This document shows positions 8,658-17,451 of a DNA stretch of 64,000 bases, piece after piece. The DNA is from Streptomyces sp. NRRL B-1140. GTDB taxonomy: Bacteria; Actinomycetota; Actinomycetes; Streptomycetales; Streptomycetaceae. Position 1 is the stretch's first letter. Each line of letters begins with the position of its first letter. The stretch is from the NCBI RefSeq assembly GCF_001280065.1, contig NZ_LGEA01000173.1, forward strand, positions 1 to 64,000, in the 5' to 3' direction. The notes under the pieces were generated by a model that did no database searches, was not told the origin of the DNA, and saw nothing but the letters and a program-made list of their open reading frames with translations. A program made the position numbers and the translations under genes.

Positions 8658-11600
8658 TGCTGGCTCCCGTCGGGACGCTCACTGCCCGTGCCGTGGGGGT
8701 GGTGCTGCTGCTCCGGGTCGTACGGCGTGCCGTAGCCCTGGCCGTGGTCGTAGGCCTGGTCGTATCCCTGCCCGCCGTAGGACGGGGTCTGGCCCTGGCC
8801 GCCGTAGGCGTACGGGTCGTACTGGCCGCCCTGGTACGGGTCCGGCTGGTAGTGCTGCCCGTAGGCGTCCGCCGGGTACGGGGCGTTCTGGTACGGGTCG
8901 CCGTAGCCCGCGTACGCGCCGCCGCCCTGGTAGCCGGCGTCGTCCCACTGGCCGTGGTTCTGCTGCTGGGGCACCGCCGCCGGGGGCTGCTGGGGCTGCG
9001 GGGGCTCGAACTCCTCGGGGGCGGCGGCCTCCTCGGACTCGGCCTCCGCCTGGGCACGCAGACGGCGGGCGCGGCGGCCCTCGCCGGTGACGGCCTCGGC
9101 CGGGGCCGCCGGCTCGTCGGGGAGGTCGTCGTCGATGTCGCGACGCCGGCCGGGCAGGGCGAGCACCACGAGGACGAGCGCGAGGAGGCCCTGCGCCCAC
9201 AGCCAGGCCGTGTGGCCGACCGGGTCGTCGTAGGTGACGTCCAGCGTGCCGCCGGTGGCGGGGAGCCGGAAGCCCTGGGCCCAGCCGTCGACCGTGGTGC
9301 GGGTCAGCGGCTTGCCGTCGAGCGTGGCGGTCCAGCCGTCGGAGGCGGAGTCGGCGAGGCGCAGCACGCGTCCGGCCGCGCCGGCCGGGATCGTGGTGTG
9401 GATGTCGACGGGCCCGGCGGCGACCGGCTGCGGGGTACCGGCGCCGGAGGCGGGGACGATGGTGGCGCGCGCGACTTCGCGGTTGACGCGCCACAGGGCG
9501 CCGCCGGCCTGCTGGCTGAGCCGGCTCAGGCCGGGTGTGGCGTCCAGGACGCGGGTGACTTCGCGGGGCGCGCCCCGGTGGACCAGGATGTAGCGCACGG
9601 CGAAGCCGCCGAGCTGGTCGGCCTGGTCGGCGCCGGAGCCCGCGACCAGGTTGGCTACGACCTTGTCGAGCCCGCTGTTCTCGCCGTCGGCCGCGGCGAT
9701 CTCGCCGTCGCCGAGACGGGCGCCGGAGCCGCGGACCAGCATGTAGCCGACGCGGGCGGCGGAGTCGCTGTCGAGGACGAGGGTGCGGGCCTGGTCGCGG
9801 GTGCTGCTCTCCTCGGCGACGAACGCGGGGACCTGGGTCGGGTCGCGTCGCTCCAGGGGGTTGTCGGCGCCGCGGATCATCCAGCCGGCGGCAATGAGCA
9901 GGGGGCCCGCGGCCGAGGCGAAGGCGATCAGCACGGCGACCGGCTGGCGCCAGCCGAAGCTCTGCTCGGCCACGCGCGCGCGTGCCCCGTCGGCGCCCAG
10001 CGCGGCGGCGGCCAGGAGGGCGATGCCGTAGACGAGGGTCGCCGGTCCGGCCCAGGTGGAGCTGTTGGACAGGACCGCGAAGACGAAACCGGTCAGGGCG
10101 ACCGCCCAGGCCGTCCGGATGCCCGCCTGGCGTTCCGAGCGCAGCAGGGCGGCGAGGGCGGCGAGCACGATGCCGATGAGCATGAGGCCGCTGACGGTGC
10201 CCGGGCCGCCGGGGCTGGCGCCGAGCAGGTCGAGGGGGGAGGCGGCCGAGGGGCCGTACGCGAGGCCCGCTTCCGTGAAGAAGCCGAACGGGAGCAGGGT
10301 CAGCGACCAGGGCGCCAAGAGCAGCAGGGGTGTGCCGAGCTGGGCGAGGAACCGCAGCCCGTAGGCCGTCATGTCGCTCCGGCGCAGCACGAGCAGTCCG
10401 ATGCCGAGGAGCAGCGCGAGGGGCCACACGATCGGCGTGAACGCGGTGGTGATGGTCAGCAGCAGCGCGTATGCCCAGGTCGCCCGCCAGCTGCCACGCG
10501 CTCCGGTGGAGTTCGTCAGGCCTCCGGCCGCGATGGCCGCGCGGGCGATGAGCGGCAGCAGCGCGGCCAGGACGGCGGTGCCGATGCGGCCGCCGGCGAG
10601 GGCGCCGGTGGCGGCGGGCAGGAAGGCGTAGACGACGGCGGCCCAGGCGCGCAGCAGCCGGGACTCGACGAGCGGACGGGAGGCGAAGTAGGCGGTGACG
10701 CCGGCCAGCGGGACCGAGCACACGAGCAGGACGGTGACGGCGAGGCCGGTCGAGCCGAACAGCAGGGACGCCAGCATCGCCACGAGCGCGACGTAGGGGG
10801 GTGCGGACGAGGTGCCGCCGGCGCCCACCGGGTGCCAGGCGTCCAGGTAACGCGCCCACAGTTCCGCGGAGTCGGCCGGGGCGGGCAGCAGGGCGCCGCC
10901 CGCGAGCGCGCCGCCGCCGAGGAGCTGGCGGCAGGCGACCAGGGAGACGAGCAACAGGACGAGGAAGAGCACCGGGCCGGGTTTGCGCGCGATGCGCTTG
11001 AGCCGGGCGAACTGCTCGATCTCCAGGAAGTCGGCGTCGTCGCCGCCGGGGCCCGACTCGACGGCGCTGCCGTGCCGTCCGGCGCCGGCCGCGGCCTCCG
11101 GGTCGGAGCGGCCGACGAGGCTGCCCGCGACCTGCTCGACGGTGACGCGGACCGTTGCGCCGGGCGGCGGGAACAGCGCCCGCAGCTCCCCCTTGTCGAT
11201 CCGGGGTGCGCCTCTGCCGCGCCGCCCGGCGAGGATCCGCTCGGGCCGGAGCAGTGTGCCCATCAGGCCGCGGATCTCGTCGACGGCCTGCCCGGGGACC
11301 TTGCCCACGAGGTAGGCGACGGTGCGCAGCAGGGTGCCGACCACGATCCGCAGGATCACCCAGGGGAGCACGGCCGTACGCGAGTTGACGAGGAGGGTGT
11401 AGACGGCGCCGGCCTTGTCGACCTTGTGCGGGGAGGCCGCGGTGCGGCCCACGCAGTCGACCGTACGGCGCTCGCGGCTGGACGCCTCGGCGTGCCGGAC
11501 GACCGCCTCGGGGGCGACCAGGACGCGGTATCCGGCCGCGTGGGCGCGCCAGCAGAGGTCGACGTCGTCGCGCATGAGGGGCAGGTGCCGGTCGAATCCG

Positions 11601-12322
11601 CCGAGCTGTTCGAAGACGTCGCGGCGCACGAGCATGCCGGCGGTGGACACCGACAGCACGGGCCGGACGTGGTCGTGCTGGCCCTGGTCCTGCTCGCGGC
11701 GGTCCAGGCCGGTCCAGCGGCGGCCGGAGTTGGCGATGGAGACGCCGACCTCCAGCAACTGCCGCCGGTCGTACCAGCCGCGGAGCTTGGGGCCGACGAC
11801 GGCCACGTCCTCGCGGCCCAGTTCGTACTCGTTGTCCACGACCCGCAGCAGCTGGGCCAGGGCGTCCGGGGCGGGGGCGCAGTCGTCATGCAGCAGCCAC
11901 AGCCACTGGACCGGCTCGCCGTGCGGGAGCTCGGGCAGGTCGTAGGCGTCGTCCCGCCACGAGCGCGTGACCGGGTCCCAGCCGCTGGGGCGCTTGAGGT
12001 ACGGCAGCTCGTCCGGGGTGAGGACCGGGGCGGTGCGGCCGCACTCCTCGACGGCCTGGCCGAAGCCGGTGCGGCGGGCGAGGTGCAGCACCCGGTCGGC
12101 GCCGAGCGCGTCGGTGACCAGCTGCGCGGAGGCGTCCGAACTGCCGGTGTCGGCCCCCATCGCGTACTGGACGGGTCGCTCCTGGGCGAGGAGCCCGGCG
12201 AGCGCGTCGGGCAGCCAGCGGGCGCCGTCGTGGGAGACGAGGACCGCGGTCACCACATGGCGCGGGAACTCAGGTGCGGCAGCGTTGTCGTGGGAAGCTG
12301 CCGGGTGGCTGTGCACGGACAT
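8654..12322 (-). CDS. Very large membrane glycosyltransferase (GT2 domain, multi-span region, Tyr/Gly/Gln-rich tail)
   Basis: A 1222-residue protein in three parts. Residues about 22-290 form a GT2 nucleotide-sugar transferase domain: VTAVLVSHDGARWLPDAL, then WLLHDDCAPAPDA with the acidic metal-binding pair near 146-147, and DVDLCWRAHAAGY. The middle (about 450-870) is a series of membrane helices, followed by an extracytoplasmic region and a final helix (about 1045-1065). The last 150 residues are charged and then rich in Tyr, Gly, Gln and Pro (AYGDPY-like repeats). The substrate is unknown; the place between whiB and DUF5719 and the envelope genes nearby suggest a wall or lipid-linked glycan. 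The gene is transcribed away from whiB on the same strand. Confidence 0.85.
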   Translation of the reverse strand: MSVHSHPAASHDNAAAPEFPRHVVTAVLVSHDGARWLPDALAGLLAQERPVQYAMGADTGSSDASAQLVTDALGADRVLHLARRTGFGQAVEECGRTAPVLTPDELPYLKRPSGWDPVTRSWRDDAYDLPELPHGEPVQWLWLLHDDCAPAPDALAQLLRVVDNEYELGREDVAVVGPKLRGWYDRRQLLEVGVSIANSGRRWTGLDRREQDQGQHDHVRPVLSVSTAGMLVRRDVFEQLGGFDRHLPLMRDDVDLCWRAHAAGYRVLVAPEAVVRHAEASSRERRTVDCVGRTAASPHKVDKAGAVYTLLVNSRTAVLPWVILRIVVGTLLRTVAYLVGKVPGQAVDEIRGLMGTLLRPERILAGRRGRGAPRIDKGELRALFPPPGATVRVTVEQVAGSLVGRSDPEAAAGAGRHGSAVESGPGGDDADFLEIEQFARLKRIARKPGPVLFLVLLLVSLVACRQLLGGGALAGGALLPAPADSAELWARYLDAWHPVGAGGTSSAPPYVALVAMLASLLFGSTGLAVTVLLVCSVPLAGVTAYFASRPLVESRLLRAWAAVVYAFLPAATGALAGGRIGTAVLAALLPLIARAAIAAGGLTNSTGARGSWRATWAYALLLTITTAFTPIVWPLALLLGIGLLVLRRSDMTAYGLRFLAQLGTPLLLLAPWSLTLLPFGFFTEAGLAYGPSAASPLDLLGASPGGPGTVSGLMLIGIVLAALAALLRSERQAGIRTAWAVALTGFVFAVLSNSSTWAGPATLVYGIALLAAAALGADGARARVAEQSFGWRQPVAVLIAFASAAGPLLIAAGWMIRGADNPLERRDPTQVPAFVAEESSTRDQARTLVLDSDSAARVGYMLVRGSGARLGDGEIAAADGENSGLDKVVANLVAGSGADQADQLGGFAVRYILVHRGAPREVTRVLDATPGLSRLSQQAGGALWRVNREVARATIVPASGAGTPQPVAAGPVDIHTTIPAGAAGRVLRLADSASDGWTATLDGKPLTRTTVDGWAQGFRLPATGGTLDVTYDDPVGHTAWLWAQGLLALVLVVLALPGRRRDIDDDLPDEPAAPAEAVTGEGRRARRLRAQAEAESEEAAAPEEFEPPQPQQPPAAVPQQQNHGQWDDAGYQGGGAYAGYGDPYQNAPYPADAYGQHYQPDPYQGGQYDPYAYGGQGQTPSYGGQGYDQAYDHGQGYGTPYDPEQQHHPHGTGSERPDGSQQ

Positions 12323-12426
12323 CGAGGTACGGGCCCCGGTTCGGTGGACTGCGGTGGACGCCTGCGCCCGGTGGGGGCGGCGGGGCGTCTCGGACGAGCG
12401 ACCACACTATCGGCTGCACAGCGAAG

Positions 12427-12463
12427 GGCCCGCCGCCTGTGGATAACCCATGGGCGACGGGCC
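12427..12463 (-). terminator. Hairpin downstream of whiB
   Basis: An 11-bp stem with one C/A mismatch (12427-12437 with 12453-12463) lies 23 bases past the whiB stop. The loop contains TGTGGATAA. Confidence 0.5.
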
Positions 12464-12485
12464 GTTCACGCAGCGGGCCGAGGGG

Positions 12486-12749
12486 TCAGACGGCCGCCTT
12501 CTTGAGCCGGCGGCGCTCCCGCTCGGACAGGCCGCCCCAGATGCCGAATCTCTCGTCGTTGGCGAGCGCGTACTCGAGGCACTCGGAGCGGACCTCGCAG
12601 GCGAGGCAGACCTTCTTGGCCTCCCTGGTCGAGCCGCCCTTCTCGGGGAAGAAGGACTCGGGGTCGGTCTGGGCGCACAGCGCGCGCTCCTGCCAGCCGA
12701 GTTCCTCGTCCGCGTCGTCGACCAGCAGTTGCTGCACCGTCTCGGTCAT
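12486..12749 (-). CDS. whiB: WhiB-family iron-sulfur regulator (WhiB)
   Basis: An 87-residue protein beginning MTETVQQLLVDDADEELGWQ. It has the four cysteine ligands of the [4Fe-4S] cluster (Cys25, Cys48, Cys51, Cys57, spacing Cx22CxxCx5C), the turn GIWGG at 69-73, and the basic C-terminus ERERRRLKKAAV. Length and sequence match WhiB of S. coelicolor, which with WhiA controls the switch from aerial growth to sporulation septation; the mycobacterial counterpart WhiB2 controls division. I start at the ATG at 12747-12749, preceded by GAGGGG; an upstream in-frame ATG would add 34 unrelated residues. Confidence 0.95.
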   Translation of the reverse strand: MTETVQQLLVDDADEELGWQERALCAQTDPESFFPEKGGSTREAKKVCLACEVRSECLEYALANDERFGIWGGLSERERRRLKKAAV

Positions 12750-12821
12750 GTGCGCCCCTCGTCTGTCTTCGCGTCCCCGTGATCTAGCCGTTACCGATTC
12801 CGGCTGAACGACACGAGTGAA

Positions 12822-12851
12822 ATTACAAGTGTGCTGCTCCGGGCGAGTCAA
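12822..12851 (-). promoter_or_regulatory. Candidate whiB promoter
   Basis: On the minus strand TTGACT (12846-12851) and TGTAAT (12822-12827) are separated by 18 bases and sit about 75-100 bases before the whiB ATG. This is a fair match to a vegetative promoter. More than one promoter is known for whiB in S. coelicolor; only this pair stood out here. Confidence 0.5.
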
Positions 12852-13189
12852 GCCGAGATCTGCTATTGAGCCCCTTATTCACTCTGCGGAACCAAGCCCA
12901 TGCGGAAAGTGTTCAAATCACCATAAAACCTGACACACCGATAGAGCCCGCGAGGGCTCACCTCTTCCGCCGGACCACCCGCAGCCCTGTACGAACAAGG
13001 ACGACAAGGAGTTCGATCTCGTTCCGACACGCACGTCGAAGCGAAACGGATCACAGTCGGATCACGACTACGCAACGGGGTTTGTGCGCCCGGATGGACG
13101 CCATGTGTCCCGGGCGGGCCATGAACAAACCTTTCATCTGAGCGATCGACCGGATGAGGTGAACCACGTCCCACATACCGGGTGTCGAG
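12852..13189. other. Divergent intergenic region between whiB and cysteine dioxygenase
   Basis: No gene with Streptomyces codon use is seen. The stretch is less GC-rich than the genes beside it. It contains a short hairpin (GAGCCC at 12944-12949 with GGGCTC at 12954-12959). It probably holds upstream control sites for whiB and for the plus-strand leader. Confidence 0.4.
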
Positions 13190-13218
13190 TTGACAGTGAA
13201 GGTGTGAACCGGTGTCCT
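13190..13218 (+). promoter_or_regulatory. Candidate promoter for the cysteine-rich leader and cysteine dioxygenase
   Basis: TTGACA (13190-13195) is a perfect -35 hexamer. After 17 bases comes TGTCCT (13213-13218), a weak -10. Transcription would start about 7 bases later, at or next to the leader ATG at 13226, giving a leaderless or nearly leaderless message. Confidence 0.5.
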
Positions 13219-13225
13219 TGTGGGC

Positions 13226-13318
13226 ATGCTCGCGAACTTGGCACTCACCTCGACCCGCACCGCCGGGTCCCACGGTGCTGCCCGCGCTCGCTGTAGCTGT
13301 CTCTGTTCCAGCTGTTGA
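13226..13318 (+). CDS. Cysteine-rich leader peptide upstream of cysteine dioxygenase
   Basis: A 30-codon open frame that starts with ATG, reads MLANLALTSTRTAGSHGA and continues to a C-terminus RCSCLCSSC before TGA. Four of the last eight codons are TGT (Cys), a rare codon in this genome. It ends 88 bases before the cysteine dioxygenase start. A promoter-like TTGACA is placed so that the message would begin at or close to this ATG. Cysteine-rich, leaderless short frames that act as cysteine-responsive attenuators are known upstream of sulfur genes in mycobacteria; the same logic is inferred here, with ribosomes slowing at the Cys codons when cysteinyl-tRNA is short. A small hairpin (GCCGAG with CTCGGC, about 13344-13365) follows. 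Confidence 0.65.
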   Translation: MLANLALTSTRTAGSHGAARARCSCLCSSC

Positions 13319-13406
13319 GCCACACCTGCTCCAGCTGAAGGCCGAGCCACCCGTCTCTCGGCTGCCGTTCCCTCTGACCTTCTTTCACTGAGGAACCACA
13401 CACCCC

Positions 13407-13913
13407 ATGAACAGCGACAGCGACCTCCAGATCGCCGGCGACATCCTCGAAGTCACCCACCTCCTGCAGACCCCGCGCGAGCACCCGGCCACCGTCGCCG
13501 AGTTCGCCGGACTGGCCCGCTCCATCGCCGAGGACCGCTCCCAGTGGGAGCACCTCGTCCGCTACGACGCGACCAGCCGCTGGTACCACCGGCTGCGCAC
13601 GGGCCCGGGCTACGAGGTGTGGCTGCTGTCCTGGGTGCCGGGGCAGGGCAGCGGGCTGCACGACCACGGCCGCTCCTCCGGTGTGCTCACCGTCCTGGAC
13701 GGCACGCTGACCGAGCGCACGGAGCGGGGCACGCGCGCGTTGCGGGCGGGCGCGCAGCGCGTGTTCGCGCCGGGGTACGTGCACGAGGTCGTGAACGACG
13801 CGCTGGAGCCGGCGGTGAGCCTGCACGTGTACTACCCGGGCCTGACGGACATGCCGATGCACACCGCTCAGCACTGCGAGGCCCGGAGCGTACCGGGCGT
13901 GGTGACTGCCTGA
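13407..13913 (+). CDS. Cysteine dioxygenase type I
   Basis: A 168-residue cytosolic cupin that adds dioxygen to L-cysteine to form cysteine sulfinate, with ferrous iron. The cupin motif GLHDHGRSSG supplies His85 and His87, and YVHEVVN supplies His126, the three-histidine iron site of the family. The segment around residues 50-60 (RYDATSRWYHRL) has the substrate-binding Arg/Tyr residues. The ATG at 13407 follows TGAGGAA. It is read from its own leader and stands 34 bases before fbiA, so it may be cotranscribed with the F420 genes. Related thiol dioxygenases are possible, but the cysteine-rich leader supports cysteine as the substrate. Confidence 0.85.
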   Translation: MNSDSDLQIAGDILEVTHLLQTPREHPATVAEFAGLARSIAEDRSQWEHLVRYDATSRWYHRLRTGPGYEVWLLSWVPGQGSGLHDHGRSSGVLTVLDGTLTERTERGTRALRAGAQRVFAPGYVHEVVNDALEPAVSLHVYYPGLTDMPMHTAQHCEARSVPGVVTA

Positions 13914-13947
13914 CCGATTGCCGCAGGGGCCTGCGAGACTTGCTCCC

Positions 13948-14907
13948 ATGCGCATTGTGGTTCTGGCAGGCGGCATCGGCGGTGCCCGGTTCCTGCGTGG
14001 TCTGAAGCGGGCCGTCCCGGACGCGGACATCACGGTCATCGGCAACACCGGGGACGACATCCACCTCTTCGGGCTGAAGGTCTGCCCGGACCTCGACACG
14101 GTGATGTACACGCTCGGCGGTGGCATCAACGAGGAGCAGGGCTGGGGGCGTACCGACGAGACCTTCCACCTCAAGGAGGAGCTCGCGGCCTACGGCGTCG
14201 GGCCCGAGTGGTTCGGCCTGGGCGACCGCGACTTCGCCACGCACATCGTGCGGACGCAGATGATCGGCGCCGGATACCCGCTCAGCGCGGTGACGGAGGC
14301 GCTGTGCGACCGCTGGAAGCCGGGCGTGCGGCTGATCCCCATGTCCGACGACCGCGTCGAGACCCATGTGGCCGTCGAGATCGACGGCGAGACCAAGGCG
14401 ATCCACTTCCAGGAGTACTGGGTGCGGCTGCGCGCCTCGGTGCCGGCCCGGGCGGTCGTGCCGGTGGGCGCCGACCAGGCGAAGCCCGCCCCGGGCGTGC
14501 TGGAGGCCATCGGCGAGGCGGACGTGATCCTCTTCCCTCCGTCCAACCCGGTCGTGTCGATCGGCACGATCCTCGCCGTGCCCGGCATCCGCGAGGCGAT
14601 CGCCGACGCCGGGGTGCCGGTCGTCGGCCTCTCCCCGATCGTCGGGGACGCGCCCGTGCGGGGCATGGCCGACAAGGTGCTCGCCGCCGTGGGCGTCGAG
14701 TCGACCGCCACGGCCGTGGCCGAGCACTACGGCTCGGGCCTGCTGGACGGCTGGCTCGTCGACTCGGTGGACGCCGGGGCGGTGGAGCGGGTCGAGGCGG
14801 CCGGGATCCGCTGCCGGGCCGTGCCGCTGATGATGAGCGACGTCGACGCGACCGCGCGGATGGCCCAGGAGGCGCTGGCGCTGGCCGAGGAGGTGCGGGG
14901 AGCGTGA
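13948..14907 (+). CDS. fbiA: 2-phospho-L-lactate transferase (FbiA/CofD), coenzyme F420 biosynthesis
   Basis: A 319-residue cytosolic enzyme that joins the 2-phospho-lactyl or phosphoenolpyruvyl guanylyl donor to Fo, giving F420-0 or its dehydro form. The N-terminus [19 protein letters not shown] is the family's Rossmann loop. Also visible are [20 protein letters not shown], the [15 protein letters not shown] segment, and [17 protein letters not shown]. An upstream in-frame extension ([10 protein letters not shown]) is unlikely because MRIVVLAGG is the normal family start. Its TGA overlaps the fbiB GTG by four bases, so the two are coupled. Confidence 0.95.
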   Translation: MRIVVLAGGIGGARFLRGLKRAVPDADITVIGNTGDDIHLFGLKVCPDLDTVMYTLGGGINEEQGWGRTDETFHLKEELAAYGVGPEWFGLGDRDFATHIVRTQMIGAGYPLSAVTEALCDRWKPGVRLIPMSDDRVETHVAVEIDGETKAIHFQEYWVRLRASVPARAVVPVGADQAKPAPGVLEAIGEADVILFPPSNPVVSIGTILAVPGIREAIADAGVPVVGLSPIVGDAPVRGMADKVLAAVGVESTATAVAEHYGSGLLDGWLVDSVDAGAVERVEAAGIRCRAVPLMMSDVDATARMAQEALALAEEVRGA

Positions 14908-16223
14908 GCGGTGGGACGCGGGAAGACGCCGGATACCGGGTGTGGGCCCTGGGCGGGATACCGGAGGTCACGGCCGGGGACGACCTGGCGAAGCTGATCG
15001 CGGCCGCCGGGCCCGGCCTGGCCGACGGGGACGTGCTGCTGGTCACCTCGAAGATCGTGTCCAAGGCGGAGGGCCGGATCGTCCGGGCCGCCGACCGGGA
15101 GGCGGCGATCGATGCGGAGACGGTCCGGGTGGTGGCCCGGCGCGGCGCCCTGCGGATCGTGGAGAACCGGCAGGGCCTGGTCATGGCCGCGGCCGGGGTC
15201 GACGCGTCCAACACCCCCTCCGGGACGGTGCTGTTGCTGCCCGAGGACCCGGACGCCTCCGCCCGCGCCATCCGGGAGGGGCTGCGGGACGCCCTCGGGG
15301 TGGACGTCGGGGTCGTGGTCACCGACACGTTCGGCCGGCCCTGGCGCTCCGGGCTCACGGACGTCGCGATCGGCGCCGCCGGAGTGCGTGTGCTCGACGA
15401 TCTGCGCGGCGGCACGGACGCGTACGGCAATCCGCTCAGCGCCACCGTCGTCGCCACCGCCGACGAACTCGCCGCCGCCGGCGACCTCGTGAAGGGCAAG
15501 GCCTCCGGGCTGCCCGTCGCCGTGGTACGCGGGCTCGGGCACCTGGTCTCACGGGGGGACGACGGCGAGGGAGCGCGGGCCATGGTCCGCGGCGCACGCG
15601 ACGACATGTTCCGCCTCGGCACCTCCGAGGCGGTCCGGCAGGCCGTGACCCAGCGGCGCACGGTCCGCTCCTTCACGGACGAGCCCGTCGACGCCGGTGC
15701 CGTGCGGCGGGCCGTTGCCGCGGCAGTGACCGCTCCGGCCCCGCACCACACGACACCGTGGCGGTTCGTGCTCCTGGAGTCGCAGGAGTCGCGGACGCGG
15801 CTGCTCGACGCCATGCGGGACGCGTGGATCGCCGACCTGCGGCGGGACGGCAAGAGCGAGGAGTCCGTCGCCAAGCGGATCCGGCGCGGGGACGTGCTGC
15901 GCAACGCCCCCTGCCTCGTCGTCCCCTGCCTGGTCATGGACGGTTCGCACACGTACGGCGACCCGCGCAGGGACGCCGCCGAGCGGGAGATGTTCGTCGT
16001 CGCCACCGGCGCCGGCGTGCAGAACTTCCTGGTCGCGCTGGCCGGGGAGCGACTGGGGTCAGCCTGGGTGTCGTCGACGATGTTCTGCCGGGACGTGGTG
16101 CGCGAGGTGCTGGACCTGCCGGCGGACTGGGATCCGATGGGGGCGGTGGCGGTCGGGCATCCTGCCGGGGAACCGCGGCCGCGGCCCGAGCGGGACGCGG
16201 GCGCGTTCATCGAGGTGCGGTGA
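14904..16223 (+). CDS. fbiB: Bifunctional coenzyme F420:L-glutamate ligase FbiB
   Basis: A 439-residue protein that adds glutamates to F420-0. The N-terminal CofE domain (about residues 1-245) shows [34 protein letters not shown] and [18 protein letters not shown]. The C-terminal nitroreductase-like FMN domain (about 246-439) begins [14 protein letters not shown] and contains [18 protein letters not shown]. This fusion is the actinobacterial form; the C-terminal domain is thought to reduce dehydro-F420-0. The GTG start at 14904 overlaps the fbiA stop (GTGA). Confidence 0.95.
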   Translation: MSGGTREDAGYRVWALGGIPEVTAGDDLAKLIAAAGPGLADGDVLLVTSKIVSKAEGRIVRAADREAAIDAETVRVVARRGALRIVENRQGLVMAAAGVDASNTPSGTVLLLPEDPDASARAIREGLRDALGVDVGVVVTDTFGRPWRSGLTDVAIGAAGVRVLDDLRGGTDAYGNPLSATVVATADELAAAGDLVKGKASGLPVAVVRGLGHLVSRGDDGEGARAMVRGARDDMFRLGTSEAVRQAVTQRRTVRSFTDEPVDAGAVRRAVAAAVTAPAPHHTTPWRFVLLESQESRTRLLDAMRDAWIADLRRDGKSEESVAKRIRRGDVLRNAPCLVVPCLVMDGSHTYGDPRRDAAEREMFVVATGAGVQNFLVALAGERLGSAWVSSTMFCRDVVREVLDLPADWDPMGAVAVGHPAGEPRPRPERDAGAFIEVR

Positions 16224-16285
16224 CAGGAGCCGGGCGGCGCCTACGCTCGTAGGGCCACTTCTCACGGATCCCAGGGACGTCATTC

Positions 16286-17287
16286 ATGGCAGGACGGTTC
16301 GCGCAGCGGCCCACACGTACTTCGGTGCGCGGTGGGCATGTCGCCGTGCCTCCGGGTGTGCCGCGGCAGGCGACGGGGCCGGGCCGGGTGCGGGAGTGGG
16401 TGCCGGACGGGCCGCTGGATCTCGGCCTGGTGCTCGGGCCGCTGCGGCGCGGGCCCGGCGACCCGACGTTCCGGGCGACCCCCGACGGGTCCGTGTGGCG
16501 CACCAGCCTCACCCCGGCCGGGCCCGGGACGCTGCGTGTGTGCGCGTTCGGCGGCGGGGTGCGCGGGGAGGCCTGGGGGCCTGGGGCGCAGTGGCTGCTG
16601 GAGGGGTTGCCGGAGCTGCTCGGGGCCGCGGACGATCCGTCGGCGTTCGTGCCACGGCACCGGCTGCTGGCGTCGGCGCGGCACCGGCGGCCGGGGTTGC
16701 GGCTGACGCGCAGCGGCCTCGTGCTGGAGTCGCTGATCCCGTCGATTCTGGAGCAGAAGGTCACCACCGACGAGGCGTACCGGGCGTGGCGGCTGCTGGT
16801 GCGGAAGTTCGGGGAGCCGGCGCCGGGGCCGGCTCCCGCACGGATGTACGTGATGCCGGACCCGCGGACGTGGGCGCTGATCCCGTCGTGGGAGTGGCAC
16901 CGGGCCGGGGTTGACAACAAGCGGGCGTCGACGATCCTGCGTGCGGTGCGGGTCGCCGCGCGGCTGGAGCAGGCCGTGGGGATGGAGCCCGGGGCGGCTC
17001 GGGCGCGGCTGGAGCTGGTGCCGGGGGTCGGGCCGTGGACCTCCGCGGAGACGGTGCAGCGCAGTCATGGGGCGGCGGACGAGGTGACGGTGGGGGATCT
17101 GCATCTGCCCGGGATCGTGGGGTGGGCGCTGGCCGGGGACCGGGATGCGGACGATGCGGCGATGCTGGAGCTGCTGGAGCCGTATGCGGGGCAGCGGCAT
17201 CGGGCGGCGCGGTTGATTCTGCTGAGCGGGAGGGTGCCGACGCGTCGGGCGCCGAAGATGCCTCGGTGGGATATCGGGCAGTTGTGA
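16286..17287 (+). CDS. DNA-3-methyladenine glycosylase/AlkA-like HhH-GPD protein
   Basis: A 333-residue protein of the AlkA superfamily of base-excision glycosylases. The helix-hairpin-helix with the Gly/Pro-rich turn reads LVPGVGPWTSAETVQRSHG, and the catalytic Asp is expected in TVGDLHLPGIVGWAL. The segment SLIPSILEQKVTTDEAYRAW matches the second helical domain. The N-terminal half (to about residue 110) is less conserved. It would remove alkylated purines; the exact substrate is unknown. The ATG at 16286 follows AGGGA. It reads away from fbiB after a 62-base gap and may still share its transcript. Confidence 0.8.
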   Translation: MAGRFAQRPTRTSVRGGHVAVPPGVPRQATGPGRVREWVPDGPLDLGLVLGPLRRGPGDPTFRATPDGSVWRTSLTPAGPGTLRVCAFGGGVRGEAWGPGAQWLLEGLPELLGAADDPSAFVPRHRLLASARHRRPGLRLTRSGLVLESLIPSILEQKVTTDEAYRAWRLLVRKFGEPAPGPAPARMYVMPDPRTWALIPSWEWHRAGVDNKRASTILRAVRVAARLEQAVGMEPGAARARLELVPGVGPWTSAETVQRSHGAADEVTVGDLHLPGIVGWALAGDRDADDAAMLELLEPYAGQRHRAARLILLSGRVPTRRAPKMPRWDIGQL

Positions 17288-17451
17288 GCTATTGGTTTCG
17301 GGTGCTCGGCGTCCGTGCTCAGGGCGGGTGGGTCCGCAGCCCGGCGTAGCGGGGTACCGCTGCGCCCACCCGTGCCGCCCCCAGCGGCACGCATGCCCGC
17401 AGCGGGGCGGCGAGCGGCGGCACGGGTGCTCGGAGCGGGGGCGGAATCCCT

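Noticed and set aside
8654..9060. Short direct repeats in DNA suggesting a CRISPR or tandem repeat array
   Set aside because: They encode the Tyr/Gly/Gln-rich tail of the glycosyltransferase, vary in length and spacing, and are in frame throughout.
12438..12446. A perfect DnaA-box-like TGTGGATAA downstream of whiB
   Set aside because: It is a single copy inside the loop of the probable whiB terminator. There is no cluster of boxes and no dnaA or dnaN nearby, so it is not an origin.
8693..12505. A very long open frame on the plus strand antisense to the giant glycosyltransferase, and similar long antisense frames elsewhere (for example 1426-5682)
   Set aside because: They have Gly/Ala/Arg/Glu-rich nonsense composition, no family match and run exactly opposite well-supported genes; this is a normal effect of high GC content.
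12866..13141. A possible 91-residue plus-strand gene between whiB and cysteine dioxygenase
   Set aside because: Codon use is unlike Streptomyces genes (AT-rich, no third-position GC bias), there is no ribosome-binding site, and it overlaps the whiB control region.
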